Below, piece by piece: positions 16,772 through 26,111 of a stretch of DNA of 64,000 nucleotides. The position numbers were made by a program, and so were the translations under genes. Position 1 is the stretch's first letter, and every line of letters starts with the position of its first letter. This stretch comes from Gammaproteobacteria bacterium (GTDB lineage: Bacteria; Pseudomonadota; Gammaproteobacteria; Pseudomonadales; Azotimanducaceae): positions 1-64,000 of the forward strand of contig JABIZD010000104.1 in NCBI GenBank assembly GCA_018666555.1, read 5' to 3'. The notes below the pieces were generated by a model that did no database searches, was not told the DNA's origin, and saw only the letters and a list, made by a program, of their open reading frames with translations.

Positions 16772-18184
16772 TCAACTTGCTTTTTTGTAGGGGGGGCCCA
16801 TTTTCGCGACCAGTTTTGAGACAACGCTTGACTGACGATAGACTGATTTGGTGTGACTGAAAGTTTTGAATCCATCTATACCATGATAGGCACCCATACC
16901 ACTGGGGCCAACGCCTCCAAAGGGAAGGTTTTCCTGGGCGACATGCATGATGACGTCATTGACGGTGACTCCACCAGAGGTTGTTTTTTCCAGCACTGCG
17001 GTTTCCTCGCGGCGGTCTTTACCAAAATAGTAGAGCCCTAGAGGGCGGTCATGGCTATTGACATAATCAATAGTCTCATCAACCTCCTGGTAAGATTTGA
17101 TCGGTAGAATCGGCCCAAAAATCTCTTCCTGCATTACTAGCATGTCGTCTGTCGGGTCGATAATCAGGGTCGGCGGAATTTTATGGTTTTGCTGTTGTGA
17201 GAAATCTTCTTCTGCTGGGTTGATTTTGACTACTTGCGCGCCTTTAGCTTCAGCATCATTAACATAGTTATTTAATCGACTGAAATGCCGATCATTGACT
17301 ACAGAAGTGTAGTCGGGGTTATCTTTAATATGCGGATACATATCAGCGATGGTCGCCTGCGCTGCTGCAACGAACTCTTCTCTGCTTTCTTCAGGCAGCA
17401 TCACATAGTCTGGTGCCAGACAGATTTGACCTGCGTTCATGGTTTTCCCGGTCATCACATTTCTGGCGGCGAGGGCAATATCGGCGCTTCGGCCAACGAT
17501 AACAGGAGACTTGCCACCCAATTCTAAAGTGACAGGTACCAGGTTTTCAGCGGCAGAACGCATCACATGGCGAGCGATAGCAGTAGCGCCGGTAAACAAG
17601 AGATGATCGAAGGGTAGACTGCTGAAGTTGCTGCCAACCTCGGACCCGCCGGTGAAAACAGCCAATTCATCCCTGTCAAAGGCTGCCTCCAGGGTCGATT
17701 TCATCAGTTCTGATGTTATTGGTGTGAATTCTGATGGTTTAATCATGGTTCGGTTGCCAGCCCCAAAGACGCCAGCCAGGGGAGAAAATGTCAGTTGTAC
17801 GGGAAAGTTCCAAGGACTGATGCAGCCGACTACGCCCAGGGGCTGATATTCAATGTGACTTCTACCTCCTAGCAGATTAAAGGGAAACGTTGTCGGTCTT
17901 TTTTCTGGTTTCATCCAGCTGTGCAGATGTTTGATAGCATGCTTGAGCGGGCCGATCGCGCCGTCGACGTCGGTCATCTTGGATTGCTGGATACTTCGAT
18001 TACCAAAATCTTCAGACATGGCCTCGCAGAACTCGCTTGAATTGTTTTCGAGGACACTGATGGCTCTATTCAACCGGTCGATCCTAACCTTTGCGGAAAC
18101 GGCACCTGCTTTAATATGGGCTTTTTTCTGCAGTTCCAGTATATTGCTCATGTCATCGTTACTGCTGAGATTAGATTCACTCAT
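16772..18184 (-). CDS. Coniferyl-aldehyde-type NAD(P) aldehyde dehydrogenase
   Basis: A 470-residue class-3-like aldehyde dehydrogenase with cofactor and catalytic motifs PWNFP (Asn126), IKPSE (Lys149), LELGGKSP (Glu221) and GQICLAPDY (Cys255 nucleophile). The wording CLAPDY and the C-terminal HVAQENLPFGGVGPSGMG are typical of coniferyl aldehyde dehydrogenases (CalB-like), which also oxidise other long or aromatic aldehydes. No signal peptide. AAGGAA lies seven bases before the ATG. It follows the GNAT gene after 14 bases, suggesting a shared transcript. The precise aldehyde is uncertain. Confidence 0.87.
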   Translation of the reverse strand: MSESNLSSNDDMSNILELQKKAHIKAGAVSAKVRIDRLNRAISVLENNSSEFCEAMSEDFGNRSIQQSKMTDVDGAIGPLKHAIKHLHSWMKPEKRPTTFPFNLLGGRSHIEYQPLGVVGCISPWNFPVQLTFSPLAGVFGAGNRTMIKPSEFTPITSELMKSTLEAAFDRDELAVFTGGSEVGSNFSSLPFDHLLFTGATAIARHVMRSAAENLVPVTLELGGKSPVIVGRSADIALAARNVMTGKTMNAGQICLAPDYVMLPEESREEFVAAAQATIADMYPHIKDNPDYTSVVNDRHFSRLNNYVNDAEAKGAQVVKINPAEEDFSQQQNHKIPPTLIIDPTDDMLVMQEEIFGPILPIKSYQEVDETIDYVNSHDRPLGLYYFGKDRREETAVLEKTTSGGVTVNDVIMHVAQENLPFGGVGPSGMGAYHGIDGFKTFSHTKSVYRQSSVVSKLVAKMGPPYKKAS

Positions 18185-18198
18185 AGTTGATTTCCTTG

Positions 18199-18759
18199 TT
18201 AATTGGCCGGCTCAGGATAAAGAGCATATACGAAAGCGTCCTGATTTTCGTCTGTGCTGACATAGCTATGGCTAGTTGTGCCTTCAAATTGGGCCTTTAC
18301 ATTGATGGCAACCTGCCGACTGGCCATATTACGAGTCGACATTACAATCTCGAGTCGCTTAAAGCGTAGATATCTTTCACTATAGCTAAACAATCCTAAT
18401 GCTGATTCGGTAGCAAAACCGCGATTGCAATACTCCGAATGAATCCAATAGCCGAGGTTTGCCGTGTCTTTCTTGGCGATGGTATTTAAGCCTACACTAC
18501 CGATCAACTGTCCAGATAATTTTTCTATTATCACAAAGGTAAAATGTTCCTTGAGTTGCCATTTGGCTCTTGCTTGTGTGATCCAGGTGGTTGCATCCTT
18601 TAAACCGTAGGTAGGATGGCACCAGGGCATAAATCGAGACAATTCCGGCTTAGATGCCTGAACAGCAGCACAGACCAGGATGTTGTCCTCAGCCAAGAGT
18701 GACCTGATGAGCAGGCGTTTTGTCTCAAATTGTGGAGGTGTATCGGACAGATTAGTCAT
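18199..18759 (-). CDS. GNAT acetyltransferase, RimJ/RimL type
   Basis: This 186-residue protein has the RimJ/RimL layout: FETKRLLIRSLLAEDN at the N-terminus, SVGLNTI and NLGYWIHSEYCNRGFATESALG around the acetyl-CoA binding region, and RLEIVMSTRNMASRQVA near the C-terminus. Such enzymes acetylate N-terminal or small-molecule amines; the target cannot be assigned. The gene is divergent from leuC across about 107 bases and lies 14 bases upstream of the aldehyde dehydrogenase. Confidence 0.82.
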   Translation of the reverse strand: MTNLSDTPPQFETKRLLIRSLLAEDNILVCAAVQASKPELSRFMPWCHPTYGLKDATTWITQARAKWQLKEHFTFVIIEKLSGQLIGSVGLNTIAKKDTANLGYWIHSEYCNRGFATESALGLFSYSERYLRFKRLEIVMSTRNMASRQVAINVKAQFEGTTSHSYVSTDENQDAFVYALYPEPAN

Positions 18760-18866
18760 TATTTGTCTGTTACTGAGCAGCAGATCATTATTGGTCTCTT
18801 TGGATCCTAGGATATTTTGCAGTTCATGTTAAACTTGCCGCTTCGCAAAATCAGGGTTCAAAAGCC

Positions 18867-20285
18867 GTGGGAAAGAATTTATACCAAAAAATCTGGGAAA
18901 GCCATGTGGTTAGTCAACTCGATAGTGGGCAATATCAGCTCTTTATCGGCTTGCATCTGATACACGAGGTGACTAGCCCACAAGCCTTCGGCATGCTCAG
19001 TGATAAAGGCCTGCGGGTAGCCTATCCGGGCCGCACCTTCGCTACGGTTGACCATATTATTCCCACCACGGACCAGGCTCGACCGTTGCAGGATGAGATG
19101 GCTGAAAAAATGATAACTGTGTTGAGTGATGCGTGTAGTGATAATGGCATTGAATTTTTTGCTCCAAATTCGGGTCGCCAGGGGATAGTCCATGTGGTTG
19201 GACCCGAGTTAGGTCTTACCCAGCCAGGAATGACCATCTGTTGCGGTGATAGCCATACCTCAACGCATGGCGCCTTTGGTTGTATTGCCCTCGGTATTGG
19301 TACTAGCCAGGTGAGAGATGTGCTTGCAAGCCAGACGCTGGCTATGGACCCGCTGAAGGTGCGTCGCATTCGTGTCGAAGGAAGTTTGTCTCCAGGTGTC
19401 ACAGCAAAAGATGTGATACTTCACATCATTCGTACGCTCGGGGTGAACGGTGGAGTAGGCTTTGCGTATGAGTATGCCGGAAAGGTCATAGAGTCAATGA
19501 CTATGGAAGAGCGCATGACTATCTGCAATATGAGTATTGAGGGAGGCGCTCGTTGTGGCTATATCTGTCCTGATGACGTCACTATTGACTATTTAAGGAA
19601 TCGTGAGCGAGTTCCTAAAGGGGAGGAATTTGATGTTGCTGCAGGAAAGTGGCTTTCCTATGGCAGTGATGCGGACGCGGTTTTCGATGATGAAGTCGTA
19701 ATTGATGGTGGATCGATTCAACCCACGGTGACATGGGGTGTGACACCAGGCCAGGCAATATCGGTTACTGAATTAGTTCCAGACCCTGAGGAACTGTCCG
19801 GTCTGGATAAGAATTTGGTATCTGATGCGCTGGCTTACATGCAACTGCAGGCAAATCAACCCATCGCTGGCGTGCGCATAGATGTTGCATTTCTCGGCAG
19901 CTGTACTAACGGCCGGTTAAGTGACTTTGAAGAGGTCGCAGGATATATCAAGGGCCGCCAGGTTGCTGATCATGTTCGTGCTATTGCCGTGCCCGGATCA
20001 GAGCAGGTTGATTTGGAAGCAAGGCGTCTGGGATTACATGAGATATTTGAAGCTGCCGGTTTTGAGTGGCGGATGCCGGGTTGTTCAATGTGCCTGGCAA
20101 TGAATCCGGATAAACTGGTAGGAGATGAAGTTTGTGCTTCGAGTTCCAACCGAAACTTCATTGGCAGGCAGGGTTCCTCAACAGGAAGGACTATTTTGAT
20201 GAGTCCAGTGATGGTGGCCGCAGCCGCTATTGAAGGACAAGTCAGTGATGTTAGGACGACGTTCAACCTGGGAGCGGGCAAATGA
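18867..20285 (+). CDS. leuC: 3-isopropylmalate / citramalate dehydratase large subunit
   Basis: The 472-residue aconitase-family subunit binds a [4Fe-4S] cluster through Cys346 (GSCTNGR), Cys406 and Cys409 ([11 protein letters not shown]). The N-terminal [12 protein letters not shown] and [12 protein letters not shown] are typical LeuC. It isomerises isopropylmalate and, with the same fold, citramalate. The start is a GTG at 18867, which gives the family's usual N-terminus; only a weak CAGGG precedes it. leuD overlaps its end by four bases and cimA follows, so the complex probably serves the citramalate route to isoleucine as well as leucine synthesis. No leuB is present here. Confidence 0.95.
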   Translation: MGKNLYQKIWESHVVSQLDSGQYQLFIGLHLIHEVTSPQAFGMLSDKGLRVAYPGRTFATVDHIIPTTDQARPLQDEMAEKMITVLSDACSDNGIEFFAPNSGRQGIVHVVGPELGLTQPGMTICCGDSHTSTHGAFGCIALGIGTSQVRDVLASQTLAMDPLKVRRIRVEGSLSPGVTAKDVILHIIRTLGVNGGVGFAYEYAGKVIESMTMEERMTICNMSIEGGARCGYICPDDVTIDYLRNRERVPKGEEFDVAAGKWLSYGSDADAVFDDEVVIDGGSIQPTVTWGVTPGQAISVTELVPDPEELSGLDKNLVSDALAYMQLQANQPIAGVRIDVAFLGSCTNGRLSDFEEVAGYIKGRQVADHVRAIAVPGSEQVDLEARRLGLHEIFEAAGFEWRMPGCSMCLAMNPDKLVGDEVCASSSNRNFIGRQGSSTGRTILMSPVMVAAAAIEGQVSDVRTTFNLGAGK

Positions 20286-20872
20286 GTACGCTTACTAAAA
20301 TGGCTGGACGCGGTGTTTATGTCCAGGGTAATGATATTGATACCGATAGAATCATTCCGGCTCGTTATCTAAAATGTGTCACCTTTGATGAGTTAGGTCC
20401 GGGACTGTTCCGTGATGAGCGGTTTCATGATTCTGGTGAGTCAAAAGGGCATGTGCTTGATATGCCGGCGTACCAGGGAGCTGAGTTCCTAATCTCTGAT
20501 GCTAATTTTGGTTGTGGGTCGAGTCGGGAACACGCGCCTCAGGCAATTCAGAAATTCGGTTTTAAAGCGGTTATTGCCGAATCGTTCGCAGAAATATTTC
20601 ATGGAAATTGTACGACCCTGGGAATTCCCTGTTTGATCATGGCTAAGGAAGCGCGCTCTGAGTTAGTTAAGTTGGTTCAGGAAAACCCGCAGGAAGAGTT
20701 ATTTTTCGATATTGAAACCCTGCAAATCAGCCTGCTTAACCAGTCCTTTGAGTTCACCATGAAAGAAAGCGTTAGAGAGGCTTTTTTATCTTCCAGTTAT
20801 GACCCGCTGGATGAACTCCTGCGGAATGCTGGCGCTGTCTCTAATGTCGCAGCAAGCCTCGGCTACGGTTAG
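20282..20872 (+). CDS. leuD: 3-isopropylmalate / citramalate dehydratase small subunit
   Basis: The 196-residue swivel-domain subunit carries [16 protein letters not shown] near the start and [14 protein letters not shown] in the middle, the LeuD signatures, followed by [15 protein letters not shown]. It forms the heterodimeric isomerase with LeuC in the cytoplasm. The ATG overlaps the leuC stop by four bases, indicating translational coupling. cimA starts 12 bases after the stop. Confidence 0.95.
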   Translation: MSTLTKMAGRGVYVQGNDIDTDRIIPARYLKCVTFDELGPGLFRDERFHDSGESKGHVLDMPAYQGAEFLISDANFGCGSSREHAPQAIQKFGFKAVIAESFAEIFHGNCTTLGIPCLIMAKEARSELVKLVQENPQEELFFDIETLQISLLNQSFEFTMKESVREAFLSSSYDPLDELLRNAGAVSNVAASLGYG

Positions 20873-20884
20873 GATAGTTCTACT

Positions 20885-22528
20885 ATGGCCGCAAAAAAAA
20901 TTGAAATTTACGACACGACGCTTCGTGATGGCAATCAGGGGGAAGGAGTTAACCTCAGCTTGCATAACAAGCTTGATATTGCCAGGGCTCTGGATCATCT
21001 AGGCGTTGATTTCCTGGAAGGCGGTTGGCCTGGGTCAAACCCGAAAGATGATGATTTTTTTGTAGCATTCAGGGATATGGGTTTAAATCATGTCAGAGTG
21101 GCAGCCTTTGGCTCTACTCACCGGTCTGATAGCTTACCCGAAGACGATTTTTTCCTGGCTAAATTGGTCGAAGCTAATGCTGACCTAATGTGTATTTTTG
21201 GCAAGTCCTGGGATCTTCATGTAGAGCAGGCATTGCGCGTAACAGCAGATAGAAACCTTGAGATGATAGAAGGATCTATTGCTTATCTCGTTGAAACAAC
21301 TAAAAAGCCGGTATTTTATGATGCCGAGCATTTTTTTGATGGCTTTAAAAGTGATCCTGGTTATACCTTAGCCTCACTTCAGGTTGCGCATGATGCTGGC
21401 GCAGAACGAATCATTCTTTGTGATACCAATGGCGGCATTCTACCCAGTGAAGTGCAAGTCGCAATCGAGGCTGTTCGCACCCTTATTCCTGATGCTCAGC
21501 TTGGCATTCATGTACATAATGATGGTGGGTTGGCTGTTGCTAATACGCTACAAGCGGTTTCAGCTGGCGCGGTTCAGGTTCAAGGTACTATTAATGGCAT
21601 TGGTGAAAGATGTGGTAATGTTGACTTAACCTCGGTCATCAGTAACCTGGAGTTGAAACTGGGTTACCAGTGCCTGCCCCAGGGGCACATCAGCGGCTTG
21701 CAATTGATTTCCAGGAAAGTCTGGGAAGTCCTGGCAATGGATGGACCATCCGGGCAGCCTTTTGTCGGCCGCTCCGCCTTTGCACATAAAGGTGGAGTAC
21801 ATGTTTCTGCTGTCCAGCGTAACCCTGAAACCTATGAACATATCCCACCTGAAGTTGTAGGTAATAGCCGAAAAATTTTAATCAGCGAGCTTTCCGGTAG
21901 TTCCAACCTAAAGGCTAAACTTGCTAATCGATACCCCGAACTTGAAGGCAGGCAGGTCAGTCAGGGCATACTTGAAGAAGTACAGGACAAAGAACACTCA
22001 GGCTATTCTTATGAAAATGCTGATGGTAGTTTTGACTTGCTAGTGCGTCGTCACCTTGGCAGGTACCAGCCTTGTTTTGAGACCGTTTTCTACAGGATCT
22101 ACTCGCCTAGTAATGAGCTGGTTGCGGACCAGACTGATACTGAATTGGCGGGGACCATAGAAGCATCGGTGAAAGTTAGGGTTAAAGACTCAGAGATGCT
22201 TTGTGCTGCAGAAGGCAGTGGACCAATTGATGCTTTAAATCAGGCTCTGCGAAAAGCCCTGGAAGTCGAATACCCGGTGGTTCTTGATCTGCATTTGACT
22301 GACTATAAGGTCCGGGTAGTCAATTCAACAGAAGAGACTGCGGCCAAAGTACGAGTCTTTCTAGAGCATCAGTTTGCTGGCGAAAGTTTCGGTACCATCG
22401 GTGTCAATGTCGATATAATCAAAGCCAGCTGGCTTGCTCTTACAGAGGCATACCATTATGCCCTCATGCAGCATAGTGACCACCTTGATGAGTTGCATAC
22501 GGATGAAGCTGAACAATCCAGTATCTAA
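20885..22528 (+). CDS. cimA: (R)-citramalate synthase
   Basis: This 547-residue protein belongs to the isopropylmalate/homocitrate/citramalate synthase family. It has the catalytic TLRDGNQGEGV at the N-terminus, the GWPGSNPKD motif of the CimA branch, metal ligands in HVHNDGG, and a C-terminal LeuA-type regulatory dimer domain (about 420-530). CimA condenses pyruvate and acetyl-CoA to citramalate, the first step of threonine-independent isoleucine synthesis. Its place directly after leuCD, which performs the next isomerisation, supports this role. The regulatory domain suggests feedback inhibition, probably by isoleucine. Confidence 0.93.
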   Translation: MAAKKIEIYDTTLRDGNQGEGVNLSLHNKLDIARALDHLGVDFLEGGWPGSNPKDDDFFVAFRDMGLNHVRVAAFGSTHRSDSLPEDDFFLAKLVEANADLMCIFGKSWDLHVEQALRVTADRNLEMIEGSIAYLVETTKKPVFYDAEHFFDGFKSDPGYTLASLQVAHDAGAERIILCDTNGGILPSEVQVAIEAVRTLIPDAQLGIHVHNDGGLAVANTLQAVSAGAVQVQGTINGIGERCGNVDLTSVISNLELKLGYQCLPQGHISGLQLISRKVWEVLAMDGPSGQPFVGRSAFAHKGGVHVSAVQRNPETYEHIPPEVVGNSRKILISELSGSSNLKAKLANRYPELEGRQVSQGILEEVQDKEHSGYSYENADGSFDLLVRRHLGRYQPCFETVFYRIYSPSNELVADQTDTELAGTIEASVKVRVKDSEMLCAAEGSGPIDALNQALRKALEVEYPVVLDLHLTDYKVRVVNSTEETAAKVRVFLEHQFAGESFGTIGVNVDIIKASWLALTEAYHYALMQHSDHLDELHTDEAEQSSI

Positions 22529-22562
22529 AAGTTAGCGAATTATCGCGTCGATGAGGCATTTG

Positions 22563-23585
22563 ATGGACTGGCAAAATCGCTGGCATCCGCTATTAGAACA
22601 ATGGGTTACTATTTCCAGTCACAGGGGGGCTAGGCCCTGGTCTGGAACGAAGGCTGATGCGAGTGAGATGCCTTTAGTGAACTATGACTCTGGCTGTCAT
22701 CTGTGTCCTGGGAATAGGCGTATATCAGGAGAGATGAATCCGGATTACAATGCGGTTTTCGTGTTTGACAATGATCACCCTTCCTTTGATTTTCTAGCCC
22801 CGGTACCTGAATCACCGGGTAAATTTTACCAGAACTCGCAGGCTGCCGGTATTTGCCGGGTCATGTGCTATGACCCGAGGCATCAGGTTGCACTAAGTCA
22901 ATTGTCTGAACTTCAGGTAGAAGCTGTAGTAGATAACTGGGTTGAGCAGAGTTGTGAGTTGTATCAGGACAAGCAGATTAAAACTGTTTTCATCTTTGAA
23001 AACCGGGGTGAGTTAGTCGGCGTTTCGAATCCACATCCGCATTGCCAGATTTATGCTGTGCCCTTTATTGTCGATACAATTGCTCGTGAACTTGCTGCTA
23101 CGCAACGCTATCGGCAGCAAAAGAACTTGAACTTGTTTACCCAGATCATTCAGGCTGAGGAAGAAGATGGTAGGAGAATTCTGTTCTCAGATGAGTATTG
23201 GCTGGGCTTTGTACCGTATTTTGCAAAACTGCCTTACGAGATGTATCTACTACCAAGATCTGACATTGGTGATCTAAGAGATTGTTCAAAGGCCGAGATC
23301 AAGTCTCTGGCCAGGGCGCTCAAAATTCTTTTAACAGCTCTTGACCAGTTATGGAACCAACCTCAGCCTTATATCCTAACGATACATCAAGCCCCGGTAT
23401 CTGAATCCGATATAAGTGATTACCGCTGTCATATCCAGATTCTCCCAATGATGCGAGCACCCGGATTACAGAAATTCCTGGCCGGAATGGAAACCGGTGC
23501 GGGGCAATTTTTGAATGATGGCTCTCCTGAGGAAAAAGCGGTTGAATTACTTCAGGCCCAGCGGCGTAATTCATCTGATTCATAG
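22563..23585 (+). CDS. galT: Galactose-1-phosphate uridylyltransferase
   Basis: A 340-residue HIT-superfamily enzyme with the zinc motif CHLCPGN (Cys45, Cys48), NPHPHCQIYA with nucleophile His160, and the C-terminal FLAGMETGAGQFLND stretch common to GalT. It exchanges UMP between UDP-glucose and galactose-1-phosphate in the Leloir pathway. An ATG twelve bases upstream is in frame, but GAGG six bases before 22563 favours the shorter start. It lies 34 bases after cimA. No galK, galE or galM is nearby, so the pathway would have to be completed elsewhere. Confidence 0.93.
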   Translation: MDWQNRWHPLLEQWVTISSHRGARPWSGTKADASEMPLVNYDSGCHLCPGNRRISGEMNPDYNAVFVFDNDHPSFDFLAPVPESPGKFYQNSQAAGICRVMCYDPRHQVALSQLSELQVEAVVDNWVEQSCELYQDKQIKTVFIFENRGELVGVSNPHPHCQIYAVPFIVDTIARELAATQRYRQQKNLNLFTQIIQAEEEDGRRILFSDEYWLGFVPYFAKLPYEMYLLPRSDIGDLRDCSKAEIKSLARALKILLTALDQLWNQPQPYILTIHQAPVSESDISDYRCHIQILPMMRAPGLQKFLAGMETGAGQFLNDGSPEEKAVELLQAQRRNSSDS

Positions 23586-23659
23586 CGACCGGCAATAGAT
23601 GCGATTGTCTGCCAATTAGGATAAGGTTCTGCGATTGATCTTTGAAAATAGGAGCCGCT

Positions 23660-24667
23660 ATGAAAGTTGACAATCATCTAACCCCGAACTGGCAGAAAAT
23701 ACCGCAACACGTTAAAACCCTTGAAGCAGAAGGTTATGATGGGGTTGGAACGGCTGAAATGAATCATGACCCGTTTATGCCACTGTTATTAGCTGCAGAG
23801 CATAGCCAGAATATTGAACTACACACTGGTATTGCGGTGGCTTTTGCTCGTTCGCCAATGATTTTAGCGAACCTAGGACACGATCTGAATGCTTATTCTA
23901 AAGGTCGATTTACCATGGGTTTAGGCTCGCAGATAAGAGCGCACATCACTAAACGATTCAGCATGCCATGGGGTGCCCCGGCAGCACAGATGAAAGAACT
24001 CGTGCAAGCCATGCAGGCTATCTGGGCAAATTGGTACCAGGGCGAGCCGCTTAGGTTTGAAGGTAAGTATTACAGTCATACGCTTATGACCCCTGCCTTT
24101 ACACCCCAGGACAAAGAGTATGGTGCTCCGAAAGTCATCTTAGCAGCGGTAGGACCCATCATGACGGAAATCGCAGCTGAGGTTGCTGATGGTTTGATTA
24201 TTCATCCGTTTAGTAATGAAAAGTATATTCGTGAGGTTACCCTGCCTGCTGTTGAACGTGGATTGGCCAAATCAGGCCGCGTTCGGGAAAATTTTGAAAT
24301 CACTTACAGTCCTTTTATCGTTTCTGGCAAGGATGAATCCGCCTTCGAATCGGAAAAATCCGCTGCCCGGGCCCGAATTTCATTCTACGCGTCAACACCG
24401 GCTTACAAAGGTGTGTTGGGGGTTCATGGTTGGGGTGATCTGCAACCGGAATTAAATGCCATGTCAAAACAGGGTCTCTGGCAGGAGATGGCGGGCCTTG
24501 TTACGGACGATATGCTGAACGCCTTTGGAGTTATGGGTGAGCCTGGCAATATAGTGTCTGAGATGCAAAAGCGTTATGGGGATTTCACCGATCGTACCGG
24601 GGGATCCTTTGGGTTCGTGGATGCAGACCAGCGACTGGACATGGTTGCTCAGTTGCGTAGCGCCTGA
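23660..24667 (+). CDS. LLM-class flavin/F420-dependent oxidoreductase (TIGR03617-like)
   Basis: This 335-residue TIM-barrel protein has the luciferase-like layout: MKVDNHLTPNW start, AEMNHDPFMPLLLAAEHS, GIAVAFARSP, and FTMGLGSQIRAHITKRF with the cofactor-binding segment. The wording matches the TIGR03617 branch of LLM oxidoreductases. Those enzymes use reduced flavin or F420; substrates are mostly unknown. AGGAG six bases before the ATG at 23660 fixes the start, although a TTG 18 bases upstream is in frame. mtnA follows 14 bases after its stop. Confidence 0.87.
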   Translation: MKVDNHLTPNWQKIPQHVKTLEAEGYDGVGTAEMNHDPFMPLLLAAEHSQNIELHTGIAVAFARSPMILANLGHDLNAYSKGRFTMGLGSQIRAHITKRFSMPWGAPAAQMKELVQAMQAIWANWYQGEPLRFEGKYYSHTLMTPAFTPQDKEYGAPKVILAAVGPIMTEIAAEVADGLIIHPFSNEKYIREVTLPAVERGLAKSGRVRENFEITYSPFIVSGKDESAFESEKSAARARISFYASTPAYKGVLGVHGWGDLQPELNAMSKQGLWQEMAGLVTDDMLNAFGVMGEPGNIVSEMQKRYGDFTDRTGGSFGFVDADQRLDMVAQLRSA

Positions 24668-24681
24668 AACCAGTCTCAGTA

Positions 24682-25761
24682 ATGGAAATACCCAGAAGTG
24701 TTGTTTTTGAAGACGGTATTTTAAGAATCCTGGATCAGACGCTGCTTCCAGGTAGAGAAGTCTATCTTGAGTGCACGTCAGTCAGCCAGGTGATCAAGGC
24801 AATCCGTGAGCTGTCGGTTCGTGGTGCTCCTGCAATCGGTATCGCTGCTGCCTATGCCATGATTCTGGGTTTGGAATCATGTTCGGATGATCAGTCAGGA
24901 TTACGCAACGAAGTGCTAGCTCGTGCAGCACAGCTGAAAGCGGCTCGACCGACGGCCGTGAATTTGTGCTGGGCTGTAGATCGTATGCTCGATAATGCTG
25001 AATCTTTTTTTGATCTGCAATGGTCGCAGTCTGGGCCCGAACCGGGGCAGACGGGACAGCGCCTGGCCGGTATCCTGAAGGATGCTGCTGATTTGATCTA
25101 TGAAGAAGACAAAAAAGCCTGCCAAGCCATTGGTGAAAATGCCTGGCAATTGGTAGCGCGGTATCCTCAGGTGCTGACCCACTGTAATGCTGGATCGCTC
25201 GCTGTGTCCGAACTGGGTACCGCCTTGGCGCCAATATATCTTGCTAGCCAAAGAGGTGTGCCGGTCCATGTGTATGTGGATGAGACCAGGCCCCTGTTGC
25301 AGGGTTCGCGCCTAACTGCTTTCGAGCTGGGTCGTCGGGGTGTGGATTGTACGCTGATATCCGATAATATGGCTGCCCATGTAATGGCTTTAGGCAGGGT
25401 TGACCTGGTTATTGTAGGCGCTGATCGAGTCGCAGCTAATGGTGATGCGGCAAATAAAATAGGTACATTGAACCTGGCTATTCTCTGCAAGCATTTTGAT
25501 ATCCCATTTTATGTTGCTTGTCCTTGTTCAACGATCGATCTGGACACTGAAACAGGCTCTGGCATTGAAATTGAAGAACGAGCTGCCGAAGAAGTTCGGC
25601 AGGTTCTGGGCCAACCGACTGCGCCGGTTGATGTAGCGGTCTTTAATCCTGCTTTTGATGTAACCCCTGCCGCTCTCATCACTGGTTTGATTACTGAAAA
25701 AGGCATTATAGACAGGCCGAGTTACCAGCGGTTACGGGTTTTTGAGTCGTCGAGCGGCTAA
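24682..25761 (+). CDS. mtnA: S-methyl-5-thioribose-1-phosphate isomerase
   Basis: The 359-residue eIF2B-related isomerase carries SVRGAPAIGIAAA, the catalytic Cys168 in THCNAGSLA, and Asp248 in GADRVAANGDAANKIGT. It converts 5-methylthioribose-1-phosphate to methylthioribulose-1-phosphate in the methionine salvage pathway. Other mtn genes are absent, so this is an isolated copy; the enzyme may also act on 5-deoxyribose-1-phosphate in some bacteria. It follows the LLM oxidoreductase gene closely and is the last gene of the plus-strand run before a 350-base gap. Confidence 0.93.
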   Translation: MEIPRSVVFEDGILRILDQTLLPGREVYLECTSVSQVIKAIRELSVRGAPAIGIAAAYAMILGLESCSDDQSGLRNEVLARAAQLKAARPTAVNLCWAVDRMLDNAESFFDLQWSQSGPEPGQTGQRLAGILKDAADLIYEEDKKACQAIGENAWQLVARYPQVLTHCNAGSLAVSELGTALAPIYLASQRGVPVHVYVDETRPLLQGSRLTAFELGRRGVDCTLISDNMAAHVMALGRVDLVIVGADRVAANGDAANKIGTLNLAILCKHFDIPFYVACPCSTIDLDTETGSGIEIEERAAEEVRQVLGQPTAPVDVAVFNPAFDVTPAALITGLITEKGIIDRPSYQRLRVFESSSG

Positions 25762-26111
25762 GTCAACTTTGAGATGTCGCTTTACCGGAACCAGGAACAG
25801 CCGATGGCAAGTGCCGGGTTATTTTTGAAAGGTTAGAAGAATAAAAAAATTGTCTGATGCCAACCTCTGGCTTAAAGGACGCCAGCGGTTTACCAAGTTG
25901 ATCGTATTGCGGCTTACCCTGAAGCTTTAAACACCTCTTACAGTTTCGTCTCACTCAGTGCGGCTGAAGACGAAACGTAAAGCTGATTTTGAAGTAGTAG
26001 ATCGGATATTGGACATTTGGTCATGAAATTTCACCAGATTATTGCTAGCGCACTTGTATTTGCCTGCTTTAAAGTTCAACAATAGAGTACTTTATCTTTT
26101 AGGGAGAATTA
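25762..26111. other. Intergenic region with a long hairpin
   Basis: This 350-base gap between mtnA and the DUF3014 gene holds no supported gene. Its main structure is the inverted repeat at 25943-25976. AGGGAG just before 26112 is the ribosome binding site of the next gene. The promoter of that gene should be here but no hexamer pair stands out. Confidence 0.55.
25943..25976. repeat. Inverted repeat forming an extended hairpin
   Basis: GTTTCGTCT at 25943-25951 pairs with AGACGAAAC at 25968-25976. Inside, TCAG pairs with CTGA around a TGCGG loop, leaving a CAC bulge on the 5' side only. The total is 13 pairs. No T-run follows, so it is more likely an mRNA structure or processing site than an intrinsic terminator. 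Confidence 0.5.
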
